Below are positions 1-6,186 of a stretch of DNA of 13,724 bases, one piece after another. The position numbers were made by a program, and so were the translations under genes. Source of the stretch: an uncultured Oscillospiraceae bacterium (GTDB taxonomy: Bacteria > Bacillota > Clostridia > Oscillospirales > Oscillospiraceae); contig CAAEUZ010000008.1 of assembly GCA_900759385.1 (NCBI GenBank), positions 1 to 13,724 of the forward strand, read 5' to 3'. Positions within the stretch are counted from its first letter, which is position 1. The number at the start of each line of letters is the position of its first letter. Below the pieces are notes generated by a model that saw nothing but the letters and a program-made list of their open reading frames with translations, did not search any database and was not told where the DNA came from.

Positions 1-321
1 CTTGGCCTTCGTCTCGCGTGGGTGCGTATATCCGGCTGGGTGCTGCTGCGGCGGCTCTGCCGCCGGGGCGCGTTTGGGTGGCTGTGCCCCTGGGTTTGGG
101 CCGGGTGCTTGGCCTTCGTCTCGCGTTGGGTGCGTATATCCGGCTGGGTGCTGCTGCGGCGGCTTTGCCGCCGGGGCGCGTTTGGGTGGCTGTGCCCCTG
201 GGTTTGGGGGGGGGCATGGCCTTCGTCTCGCGTTGGTGCGTTTGCCCAGCCGGGTGCTGCTGCGGCGGCTTTGCCGCCGGGGCGCGGTTGGGTGGCTTGC
301 CCCCTGGGATTGGGCCGGGTG
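1..321. repeat. Three tandem copies of a ~107-base GC-rich unit
   Basis: Three head-to-tail copies start at 1, 109 and 215 (spacings 108 and 106), each beginning with CTTGGCCTTCGTCTCGCG or a one-base variant. A degenerate fourth start is visible from 322 (CTTGGGCCTGTGATTGGCG). Each unit carries a perfect 6-bp hairpin, GGCGGC-TYT-GCCGCC, in its middle; the loop is TCT in copy 1 and TTT in copies 2 and 3. Copies 1 and 2 are nearly identical and copy 3 has diverged. All forward frames stay open here, but only because the repeat is GC-rich and mostly in phase with three. I see no ribosome binding site or protein family, so I call it non-coding. The array may extend left of the window. Confidence 0.85.
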
Positions 322-484
322 CTTGGGCCTGTGATTGGCGTGGATGCGTTGCGGATACGCCGGACATTGATGTCCGCTTTCCCCCTTAAAAACAATCGCC
401 CCCTCTCAGAGGGAGCTGCCGGCTACAGCCGGCTGGGGGAGGGCGGTGTACGCACCGCTCACGCCTGCCCGGTTTACCCCACGG
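322..484. other. Non-coding stretch with a series of small hairpins
   Basis: No gene is supported here. Visible structure, left to right: a 6-bp hairpin with a TTGA loop at 361-376 (CGGACA/TGTCCG); the palindromic element described separately at 398-443; and a perfect 6-bp hairpin with a TACG loop at 443-458 (GCGGTG/CACCGC). With the terminator at 485-525 this gives four stem-loops within about 160 bases. It lies past the 3' end of the leftward gene at 527-1312. Confidence 0.6.
398..443. repeat. Dispersed-type intergenic palindrome
   Basis: The element has a CCCTCT-C-AGAGGG start (401-413), a central hairpin GCCGGC-TACA-GCCGGC (418-433) and a GGGGGAGGG end; CCCTC at 401-405 can also pair with GAGGG at 439-443. 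From memory, this layout (CCCTCTCAGAGGGAGCTG, a variable hairpin, then GGGGAGGG) resembles a palindromic repeat scattered between genes in many gut Clostridia. Only one copy is in the window, so its repetitive nature is inferred. Confidence 0.5.
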
Positions 485-525
485 CAAAAGCGCGCCCCGG
501 TCATTGTGACCGGGGCGTACTTTTT
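485..525 (-). terminator. Intrinsic terminator of the two-TM protein gene
   Basis: A perfect 11-bp stem (CGCCCCGGTCA 493-503, TGACCGGGGCG 507-517) with a 3-base loop begins a few bases past the leftward stop codon at 527-529. On the minus strand it is preceded by an A-run and followed by CGCTTTTG. The plus strand also has a T-run (521-525), so it could act in both directions. Confidence 0.8.
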
Positions 526-526
526 A

Positions 527-1312
527 TTATATTGCGGGCAGGAGGGCGTCCATGTGGTCGCCGCCGGAGGCGATGCGCAGGAGCAGCACTTCTTCGTCCG
601 CGGCCGGGGCAAGTTCGGGCAGGGGCAGGAAGCCGCCGCCGGAGTACATCATATAGTAATACGGGTCGTCGCTGCTGCCGTAATAGGGCTCATCGGTGTA
701 TTCGGATACCGGCACGGAGTTCAAGCCGGTCAAGATGGAGGTCCTGCCGCCGAGGGGGACGTTATAGTCGGAGACTGTGTCCTCGTCAAGGGCGGATATT
801 GCGCCGGCGAGGGTGCCGGCGTCTATAAAGTCCCACGGGCCGTCCGGCTCTACGTCACGGGAGGTGATTTTTCCGTCGTCAGAGACGCTGACGGAGCGCG
901 TACGGACTTCCTCGCCGAAGGGGAAACGGCCGATAAAGTTCATCCCCCTGAACTCGCCTTCTTCAAAAGCAATGGTCAGGTTGCTTACGCCCACGCCGTC
1001 CGCCATGGAGGCGTCCAGGTATTCGCTCCCGGCCGCCTGCATGAGCAGGCCGGCAGCCTTGTCAAATTCTCTGTCCTGGAAGGGCTTGAAATCGGCGATC
1101 TCACGCGGGTCAGGGCCGCCGGTGGAGAGCGCGTACAGCCCCGCAAAGCCGACTATAAGCGCGGCGAGGCAGCAGAGAGGCAGGGCCACAGGGCTGTTTT
1201 CAAACTTTTTGCTCTTGGTTAGCATGTGGACCGCAAACACTACGACTACCAGTATTACGAAGACGAGGGCTATCCTCGTCATAGCTGTCAGATTAATAAT
1301 GTCGGGCTGCAT
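527..1312 (-). CDS. Two-TM membrane protein of unknown function
   Basis: I do not recognise the family. The start is ATG at 1312-1310, with AGGAGGA (1324-1318) five bases upstream; this gives 261 residues. A longer upstream extension in the same frame has no ribosome binding site and would run through the promoter, so I reject it. Two hydrophobic helices lie at about 13-31 and 41-61, joined by a basic loop (KSKK). By the positive-inside rule the loop is cytoplasmic and the remaining ~200 residues, which are acidic and rich in Gly, Ser, Asp and Tyr, lie outside the membrane. The C-terminal part has a flexible SSDDPYYYMMYSGGG stretch. The gene appears monocistronic: promoter at 1342-1370 and terminator at 485-525. 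Its right-hand neighbour, a lipoprotein, is divergently transcribed. Confidence 0.75.
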   Translation of the reverse strand: MQPDIINLTAMTRIALVFVILVVVVFAVHMLTKSKKFENSPVALPLCCLAALIVGFAGLYALSTGGPDPREIADFKPFQDREFDKAAGLLMQAAGSEYLDASMADGVGVSNLTIAFEEGEFRGMNFIGRFPFGEEVRTRSVSVSDDGKITSRDVEPDGPWDFIDAGTLAGAISALDEDTVSDYNVPLGGRTSILTGLNSVPVSEYTDEPYYGSSDDPYYYMMYSGGGFLPLPELAPAADEEVLLLRIASGGDHMDALLPAI

Positions 1313-1341
1313 ATCTTTCCTCCTGATGACTGTGTCGGCAT

Positions 1342-1370
1342 ATTGTATCACCGTTTGCGTATGAGCGCAA
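1342..1370 (-). promoter_or_regulatory. Sigma-A-like promoter for the two-TM protein gene
   Basis: Reading leftward: TTGCGC (1370-1365), a 17-base spacer, then TACAAT (1347-1342). The predicted start near 1335 gives a leader of about 23 bases that contains the AGGAGGA site. The -35 is weak (3/6) and the -10 good (5/6). Confidence 0.5.
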
Positions 1371-1597
1371 GGGCTGCCGGACATGTTTCCCCTTAAAGAT
1401 AAGCAGCGACAGCCGGACTTGGCCGGTTCTGCCAAACAGCATGGGAACAGCCGCCAGCAAAAGTTGATTTGCCCTGTGCTCAAGCCTGCTCTCACCTGTC
1501 AGCTGATTTGTATACGTTGCTTGTGTTTTCGTGACGTTGGTTACCTGTAATGCCTTGCCCATTGCGGATCACAGACTGTTTATTCTCGAGTTTTGAT
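1371..1597. other. Intergenic stretch between divergent genes; no gene supported
   Basis: This is most of the 372-base gap between the leftward two-TM gene and the rightward lipoprotein gene. A leftward open frame at 1293-1562 (89 codons) has an ATG but no ribosome binding site, and it runs through the promoter and start of the next gene. I see short inverted repeats (CCGG around 1413-1426) but no recognisable riboswitch or RNA gene. AT content rises sharply after about 1570, toward the lipoprotein promoter. Confidence 0.5.
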
Positions 1598-1626
1598 TTG
1601 CGTCTTTGCTGTTTTTAAACTATAAT
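1598..1626 (+). promoter_or_regulatory. Sigma-A-like promoter for the SLH lipoprotein gene
   Basis: TTGCGT (1598-1603), a 17-base spacer, and a consensus TATAAT (1621-1626) lie in an AT-rich stretch. The predicted start is near 1633, about 52 bases before the chosen start codon. Confidence 0.6.
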
Positions 1627-1671
1627 ATAGGCATCAACATTTTTATTTCAGACCTAAGTTTAAGCCTATAT
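1625..1671 (+). repeat. 8-bp inverted repeat between the -10 and the ribosome binding site
   Basis: ATATAGGC (1625-1632) and GCCTATAT (1664-1671) are perfect reverse complements 31 bases apart. The left arm overlaps the end of the -10 box and the right arm abuts the GGTGAT ribosome binding site at 1672. It could be a protein-binding site, or fold in the RNA if transcription starts early enough. Confidence 0.4.
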
Positions 1672-1684
1672 GGTGATGCTGATT

Positions 1685-2824
1685 ATGAAACATGCTATCC
1701 CGATATTAATGGCTATCATACTGCTCCTGCTGACTGCCTGCGGTGCGCCCGCCGCGCAGCCGTCGGCTGCGGAAGCATCTTCCACGCCGCCGGCGACGCC
1801 TTCGCCGGAACCTCTGCCGGAAATATCGCCGCAGCTGCCGCCCTCGGGTTATCCTCGGCCGGAGTTCGTGGCGGGACCGGCCGAGGGTGGATACACTTTC
1901 CGCAGCGAGGAGCTGGGCTTTTCTTTCACCGTCCCTGCGGAGGTGTCCCATAAAGTCGCCGTGAGCGCGGGCGTGGAATACTGGGACCCGGACGGGCCAA
2001 GCTTTACCGTGTATTACGTCCCGGAGAACGGCAGATACCCATTGGTGTTTTATTATATTGTCGCAGAATCGCCGCGCAGTAACTATTTCTCACCTGACAC
2101 ATGGTATCACTCAAATTCAACCCACACTATTATTGCAATGAGCGAGAATAGCATATATTTCTCTTCGGGGCAGATAGGCGGCTCAGAAACCAGCGTAGTT
2201 GATCCGCTTTTCGAGGATTATTGCCAAACCGGCCAAATACTGTATCCTTCTATTCGCAGTTCCTTTACCATGGATACTCCCTCTTCTGTACCGGAGCTGA
2301 ACACTGCCGCTCTGCCGGAAAAAGCTGACAAACTTGCAGCCAAAGGCGATGTGACTATAACGCGCGCCGAAGCGGCTCAGCTGGCCTTTGACCTGCTCAC
2401 CGCTGAGAACAAGGACAAAGAATACCCTCTTAATTATACCGATGTCGATGCAAACAGCGAATACGCGCACGCTATAGCATATCTGGACAGCTACGGCCTC
2501 CTGACGCGCTATTCGAGAGACGGCGAGAATCTCGACGGCGAGCTGTTCCGGCCCGAAGAGCCCATAACACGCGCTGAATTGACTATGTTTCTGCACAGGC
2601 TGTCATTTCAGACTTCACCTATGTGGTATGGCGACATACTTGAGACACTTTCGACCGAATACTGGGGATTTTTCTACATGAACTACGCATGGAAATGCGG
2701 CTGGCTGGAGGTTGATGACAGCGGCGACATCCGTCCTGACGAGCCTATAACCGCCGCCGAAGCCGCGCAGGCGCTGTACGTCGTGGCCGAGATCGGCTAC
2801 CCTACGCCGGGGGTGGACTTCTGA
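1685..2824 (+). CDS. Lipoprotein with S-layer-homology repeats
   Basis: The protein has 379 residues. I chose ATG 1685 because GGTGAT lies 7 bases upstream and the result is a clean type II signal peptide; ATG 1670 in the same frame lacks a site. The signal runs MKHAIPILMA to a lipobox ending LLTAC, with C19 as the lipidation site. A Pro/Ala/Ser/Glu linker (about 21-60) is followed by an unrecognised domain (about 70-195, starting near LGFSFTVPAE). The C-terminal third matches S-layer homology: a partial repeat at about 223-238 (ITRAEAAQLAF), a full one at about 251-306 (YTDVD to PITRAELTMFLHR) and a divergent one at about 315-367, where TRAE has become TAAE. SLH domains bind secondary cell-wall polymers, so the protein may bridge membrane and wall (inference). 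It seems monocistronic. The stretch from about 2040 to 2660 is more AT-rich than the rest. Confidence 0.8.
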   Translation: MKHAIPILMAIILLLLTACGAPAAQPSAAEASSTPPATPSPEPLPEISPQLPPSGYPRPEFVAGPAEGGYTFRSEELGFSFTVPAEVSHKVAVSAGVEYWDPDGPSFTVYYVPENGRYPLVFYYIVAESPRSNYFSPDTWYHSNSTHTIIAMSENSIYFSSGQIGGSETSVVDPLFEDYCQTGQILYPSIRSSFTMDTPSSVPELNTAALPEKADKLAAKGDVTITRAEAAQLAFDLLTAENKDKEYPLNYTDVDANSEYAHAIAYLDSYGLLTRYSRDGENLDGELFRPEEPITRAELTMFLHRLSFQTSPMWYGDILETLSTEYWGFFYMNYAWKCGWLEVDDSGDIRPDEPITAAEAAQALYVVAEIGYPTPGVDF

Positions 2825-2993
2825 CATTGGCATTCACCACATTTTTATTTGCATGATAGAGTCCTCTTTACAGATTTAAATATGGCTGGAAAGGTCATGC
2901 CTTTTGCTGCGGCAATCGCTCTTTGCTCTCAAATCTGTCAGTCAAATCCTGTATGGGGCAGCTTCTGATTCATTCTCACATTCCGTGTGTTGG

Positions 2994-3021
2994 GCTGTTA
3001 TTCCAACAGCGGCTGCGCTGT
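2994..3021. other. Two overlapping, mutually exclusive hairpins
   Basis: GCTGTT-ATTCC-AACAGC (2994-3010) and ACAGCG-GCTG-CGCTGT (3006-3021) are both perfect 6-bp stem-loops. They share bases 3006-3010, so only one can form at a time. Confidence 0.4.
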
Positions 3022-3130
3022 GTGTGATTGGATTGAGTTCGAAATGGTTCTTTGCTGCCGGCAGCGGAAAAGACGGGCCGCGGGCAAAGCTGACCATGCG
3101 CTGACTGTACCGTGCTGCTGCCGAAATGGC

Positions 3131-3165
3131 AAGGCTCCCGCTGTCGGAAGGACAGAGGGAGCCTT
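3131..3165. terminator. Strong stem-loop, likely terminator between convergent genes
   Basis: AAGGCTCCC (3131-3139) pairs with GGGAGCCTT (3157-3165). An inner CTGTC/GACAG stem closes a GGAAG loop after one mismatch. It lies 70 bases past the leftward carboxypeptidase stop. Neither side has a proper T-run, so intrinsic termination is plausible but not certain. Confidence 0.5.
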
Positions 3166-3172
3166 GTATTGT

Positions 3173-3222
3173 CCGGCGATGGTTTCCCTGCTTACACTGA
3201 AGAGGGAACGGACATGCGCCGG
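3173..3222. other. Nested inverted repeat next to the carboxypeptidase 3' end
   Basis: CCGGCG (3173-3178) pairs with CGCCGG (3217-3222). Inside, GTTTCCCT pairs with AGGGAAC, with one bulged base. It sits between the carboxypeptidase stop codon and the stem-loop at 3131-3165, so in that transcript it would be part of the 3' untranslated tail. Confidence 0.35.
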
Positions 3223-3234
3223 GCCGCTTTATAT

Positions 3235-5016
3235 TTACTGCTTATCGTCGTTATTTCTGCTGCTTGTGCCGTTGTTGCGGAAGAACTCTTCGAAGTAGTC
3301 GCGGCGTGCCTTGTCGCTCACGGGAGGAGGAGCGGACGGCCTGTGCTGCTCCGGCGGCTGGGCCGGGCGCTGGCTCCGCTGCCGTGGGGGCTGGGCCGGG
3401 GTGATGGGGGTGGAGCCGGACTGACGGCTGGGCGGGGCCGGACGCCGCGGTACAGGCGTTTCGCCGCTGCGGCGCGGCGGAGGCGTGCTGCGGCTGACTC
3501 CGCTCAGCACCGTGGTCTTCTCCATCTCGCCGGTGGTGCGCTTCACGCCGGCGTGTGTGCCTGTGTTGCGCATGACTGTGGTGGGCTCTTCGGCGGGAGG
3601 CGGCTCCGGGCTGAAATAATCCTCGTGCTCGGCGTCACGCTCGGCTTCGCGCTGCCTGGCCGCTTCCAGGGAGTGCAGGTGGCGCTTGTGCAGCTTGCGG
3701 TAGCGCACCACGCTCAGTACGTAGAGCACGACGGCGACGATGAGCACGGCGAGGATGATAAGCACCCATATGTTGCTGAAGAAATCGGCAATCTCGGACT
3801 TCATGTACTCGCTGCGGGCCAGCTCCACCGTGGTGCTGGTGACCAGGCTGCTGGTGCCGAGCACCACGCCGTCCAGGCTTACGGTGACCTCTCCGAGCAC
3901 GGTGCCGGCGGCTATGGGTGCGGTGAGCGTCTCCCCGTCGCGCTCGCTGTATATGACCACGTCGCGGGTGAAGTCGCTCACGTTAAAGCCAGTATTGGGC
4001 ATAAGCGCGCTTATGGAGGACTGGGGACGGAGCGTGGCCTGTCCGCCGTCCTCGGCCAGATTGACCTGGACGCGCGTTACTATCTCCGTGGTGCTCAGCA
4101 CTTCCTGGGTGCTGAAGTTGTTGAACACCCAGTTGTAGAGCTGGCGGGAATCGGAGAAGCTGGTGTAAGCGGTGCTGCCGTCGCTGTTCTGCTGGGAGAC
4201 GCCGCCCAGCACTACGCAGACAAGCCTGATACCGTCGCGCTCGGCCATGGAGGCCAGACAGTAGCCGGCGTCCGTGGTGTGGCCGGTCTTGCCCGCGCGG
4301 GCGTATTCATAATAGTAGCCGGGATAGGTGGAGCTCTCGGGATTGATGAGGCCGTTGGTGTTGGAGAGGCGGCGCTCGCCGGACATGTTCGTGGCCGGGA
4401 CCGTGTAGCTGACCGTGCCGGAAATCTCCACGAACAGCTCGTGCGCCATGGCCTCGCAGGTTATCATGGTAAAGTCGCGGGCGGTGGTGTAGTGGTCGCT
4501 GTCAGGCAGGCCGTGGGTGTTGTTGAAGTGGGTGCCCGTGCAGCCGAGCTCGGCGGCGCGCTCGTTCATCAGGGCGACGAAGGCGTCGAGAGAGCCGGAT
4601 ATGTGGACGGCTATTATGTTGCACGCCTCGTTGGCCGAGCCGAGCATGGCGCAGTACATGAGGTCGCGCAGGGTCATCTCCTCGCCGGCCTGAATGTTGG
4701 AGGTGCTGCCCGCGTAGTACATGCCCTGTATGGCCTCCATACCGGCCGTGACTTTGTCGTCGAGCGAGGCCTCGCCGCGCTCTATGGCCTCCACGGCCAG
4801 CAGCACCGTCATGACCTTGGTCAGAGAGGCGGGGTAGCGCTGCTCGTCGGCATTGAGGTCATAGAGCACACGTCCCGTGTCAGCTTCGGCTATTACAGCC
4901 GCGGCAGAACCGAGCTCAGGTGCCTCGACCGACTCGGCGGCCAGGGCTCCGGGGGCGAGGGCGGCGAGCATAAGCGCCGCAATCAGTGTCAGGGGAAGTA
5001 TCTTTATTTTTTTCAT
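3235..5016 (-). CDS. D-alanyl-D-alanine carboxypeptidase (S11/DacF-like) with long C-terminal tail
   Basis: Penicillin-binding serine peptidase that trims the terminal D-Ala of peptidoglycan stem peptides outside the membrane. The start is ATG 5016 because GGAG (5026-5023) lies 6 bases upstream; ATG 5022 directly abuts that site. The protein has 593 residues. A signal peptide ends near ALA-AE (about 27). All three active-site motifs are present: SLTK (nucleophile S64, K67), SAN (S127-N129) and KTG (243-245). A beta-rich C-terminal domain (about 300-400) precedes a membrane helix (about 416-436) followed by RYRKLHKRH, so the rest should be cytoplasmic. That tail (about 155 residues) has many Pro and Arg/Lys and ends in an acidic-aromatic DYFEEFF segment; family members are usually about 400 residues. 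The gene is divergent from the ComEA/two-component cluster. dacF is a possible name, but paralogues make it unsafe. Confidence 0.92.
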   Translation of the reverse strand: MKKIKILPLTLIAALMLAALAPGALAAESVEAPELGSAAAVIAEADTGRVLYDLNADEQRYPASLTKVMTVLLAVEAIERGEASLDDKVTAGMEAIQGMYYAGSTSNIQAGEEMTLRDLMYCAMLGSANEACNIIAVHISGSLDAFVALMNERAAELGCTGTHFNNTHGLPDSDHYTTARDFTMITCEAMAHELFVEISGTVSYTVPATNMSGERRLSNTNGLINPESSTYPGYYYEYARAGKTGHTTDAGYCLASMAERDGIRLVCVVLGGVSQQNSDGSTAYTSFSDSRQLYNWVFNNFSTQEVLSTTEIVTRVQVNLAEDGGQATLRPQSSISALMPNTGFNVSDFTRDVVIYSERDGETLTAPIAAGTVLGEVTVSLDGVVLGTSSLVTSTTVELARSEYMKSEIADFFSNIWVLIILAVLIVAVVLYVLSVVRYRKLHKRHLHSLEAARQREAERDAEHEDYFSPEPPPAEEPTTVMRNTGTHAGVKRTTGEMEKTTVLSGVSRSTPPPRRSGETPVPRRPAPPSRQSGSTPITPAQPPRQRSQRPAQPPEQHRPSAPPPVSDKARRDYFEEFFRNNGTSSRNNDDKQ

Positions 5017-5055
5017 ATCCATCTCCGCACAGATGTGGTATCATATCTATGTACA

Positions 5056-5075
5056 TTGCGGGCCCGCGCCCGCAA
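5056..5075 (-). other. Perfect 8-bp hairpin at the 5' end of the carboxypeptidase leader
   Basis: TTGCGGGC (5056-5063), a 4-base loop and GCCCGCAA (5068-5075) form a GC-rich stem. With transcription predicted to start near 5079, this hairpin would be the first structure in the carboxypeptidase mRNA, well upstream of its ribosome binding site. It could protect the 5' end or be a DNA-binding site. Confidence 0.45.
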
Positions 5076-5085
5076 AGCGTATACA

Positions 5086-5114
5086 ATTATACATTCCACA
5101 GCCAAGAAAAGCAA
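5086..5114 (-). promoter_or_regulatory. Sigma-A-like promoter for the carboxypeptidase gene
   Basis: Reading leftward: TTGCTT (5114-5109), a 17-base spacer, and a consensus TATAAT (5091-5086). The leader is about 63 bases. The -10 lies within an inverted repeat GTATA-CAAT-TATAC (5079-5092). The rightward promoter for the ComEA-like gene must lie in the same 137-base gap, but I could not find a convincing one. Confidence 0.6.
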
Positions 5115-5153
5115 TACCCTAACAATTACCGAGCGGAAAGGAGAAAAATCGCC

Positions 5154-5516
5154 GTGAGAATACTGCGCTGGGAGCTGGCCATGCTCCTTGTCACCGCCGT
5201 CCTGGCGGCGGGGATATTCTTCCTGCCCGGTGAGGAGGCCGGCGTGAACGTACAGTATGGCACCGCGGCGGCGGACTTCCCCTGGCAGGGGCAGGGCGGG
5301 CGGCTGAACCTGAATGCCGCGACTGAGGAGGAGCTGGAGTGGCTGCCGGGCATAGGCCCGGCCCTGGCCGGTGACATTATTGCCTGGCGCGAGGAGTGCG
5401 GCGGGTTCAAAAGCGAGTACGAGCTCCTGGCCGTGCGGGGAATAAACAGCGCCGTCCTGGCCGGATTCATAGACTACATCTGTGTGGAGGAATACGATGA
5501 AAATACTGGTAGTTGA
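5154..5516 (+). CDS. Short ComEA-like helix-hairpin-helix protein
   Basis: The start is GTG 5154, downstream of AAAGGAG with a long (10-base) spacing; no ATG fits better, and an upstream extension of the frame would run into the carboxypeptidase gene. At 120 residues it has an N-terminal membrane helix (about 9-24), a short linker and a C-terminal double HhH domain: LNLNAATEEELEWLPGIG, then the second hairpin around LLAVRGIN. This is the DNA-binding module of ComEA, the competence protein that captures incoming DNA outside the membrane. Typical ComEA proteins have an SLBB domain before the HhH and about 200 residues; that part is absent. It overlaps the response regulator gene by 20 bases. 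Whether it serves competence is unknown, since no comEC is nearby. Confidence 0.8.
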   Translation: MRILRWELAMLLVTAVLAAGIFFLPGEEAGVNVQYGTAAADFPWQGQGGRLNLNAATEEELEWLPGIGPALAGDIIAWREECGGFKSEYELLAVRGINSAVLAGFIDYICVEEYDENTGS

Positions 5517-6186
5517 CGACGAAAAGCTGCTTGTCAAGGGCATAAAGTTCAACCTGGAAAACGAGGGCTACGCGGTGGACGCCTGCTACGACGGGGCCAC
5601 GGCCGTGCAGATGGCCGCTCAGGGCGGCTATGACCTCATCATACTGGACCTCATGATGCCGGGGCTGGACGGCCTGGGGGCCTGCCAGCGCATACGGCAG
5701 ACCTCGACCGTGCCCATCATAATGCTCACGGCCAAGAGCGAGGATGCGGACAAGCTCCTCGGATTCGAGTCCGGGGCGGACGACTATATCACCAAACCAT
5801 TCAACATCCTGGAGCTGAAGGCGCGCATCCGCGCTCTGCTGCGCCGCGCGGGCATAACCGCCTCCCAGCCCGGCGCGCAGGAGGCGCACATAATCGAACA
5901 CGGCGGGGTGGCGCTGGACACCGAAAAGCGCACCGCCTACAAGCACGGGAAGAGCATAGACCTGACCGCGAGGGAATTTGACCTGGCCGAGCTCTTCCTG
6001 CGCTCCCCGGGCCGCGTGTTCAGCCGTGACAGCCTGCTGGACCTCGTCTGGGGCTATGACTACCAGGGCGACGCGCGCACGGTGGACGTGCATATCCGCC
6101 GCCTGCGCGAGAAGATCGAGGACAACCCTGCCTCGCCGGAGCTCATCATCACCAAGTGGGGCGTCGGCTACTATCTCGCCGAGTGA
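5497..6186 (+). CDS. OmpR/PhoB-family response regulator
   Basis: DNA-binding transcription factor switched on by phosphorylation. ATG 5497 has GGAGG (5486-5490) six bases upstream, inside the end of the preceding gene. The 229 residues are the normal family length. The receiver domain (1-115) has the acidic pair D7/D8, phosphoacceptor D51 (IILDLMMPG), T78 and K100 (ITKPF). After a short linker, the winged-helix effector domain (about 131-229) shows LTAREFDLAELFL, the recognition helix around ARTVDVHIRRLREKI and the wing GVGYYL. It is followed, with a 4-base overlap, by its likely partner kinase. The target genes are not evident; the divergent carboxypeptidase promoter is one candidate. Confidence 0.95.
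   Translation: MKILVVDDEKLLVKGIKFNLENEGYAVDACYDGATAVQMAAQGGYDLIILDLMMPGLDGLGACQRIRQTSTVPIIMLTAKSEDADKLLGFESGADDYITKPFNILELKARIRALLRRAGITASQPGAQEAHIIEHGGVALDTEKRTAYKHGKSIDLTAREFDLAELFLRSPGRVFSRDSLLDLVWGYDYQGDARTVDVHIRRLREKIEDNPASPELIITKWGVGYYLAE

Larger units (their letters stand above)
2825..3234. other. 410-base intergenic region with several hairpins, no gene
   Basis: It lies between the convergent ends of the SLH lipoprotein and the carboxypeptidase gene. Short open frames here lack ribosome binding sites and protein character. Structure includes a near-direct repeat, TCAAATCTGT/TCAAATCCTGT (about 2929-2952); two mutually exclusive hairpins at 2994-3021; a perfect 12-bp palindrome GCTGCCGGCAGC at 3054-3065; a strong stem-loop at 3131-3165; and a nested fold at 3173-3222. 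It could be an untranslated tail, an unannotated small RNA or a degenerated mobile element; I cannot tell which. Confidence 0.5.

Noticed and set aside
1..350. Possible CRISPR array
   Set aside because: Units of about 107 bases are repeated along their whole length with no unique spacers, and no cas gene is near.
22..828. 268-codon open frame crossing the tandem repeats
   Set aside because: It is open only because of the GC-rich repeat, has no ribosome binding site, and runs through the terminator and antisense into the two-TM gene.
446..1222. 258-codon open frame on the plus strand
   Set aside because: It is antisense to the two-TM protein gene, which has promoter, ribosome binding site and terminator.
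1450..1500. Riboswitch-like AGGGCAAAT on the minus strand, recalling c-di-GMP-I RNA
   Set aside because: The other conserved parts of that riboswitch (the GGGACGCAAAGCC segment and receptor helix) are missing.
1293..1562. 89-codon leftward open frame, possible small gene
   Set aside because: No ribosome binding site, and it overlaps the promoter and start of the two-TM gene. A decayed gene remains possible but unsupported.
3006..3021. Hairpin considered as terminator of the SLH lipoprotein gene
   Set aside because: No T-run follows it and it is about 180 bases past the stop, so it is kept only as structure.
5056..5091. Rightward promoter for the ComEA-like gene (TTGCGG with TATACA or TACAAT)
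   Set aside because: Spacers of 18-20 bases and poor boxes; the -35 would sit inside the hairpin. Not convincing enough to list.
3112..5157. 681-codon open frame on the plus strand
   Set aside because: It lies antisense to the intact carboxypeptidase gene, which has all active-site motifs. The protein is a Gly/Ala/Val/His-rich shadow typical of GC-rich antisense frames and has no ribosome binding site.
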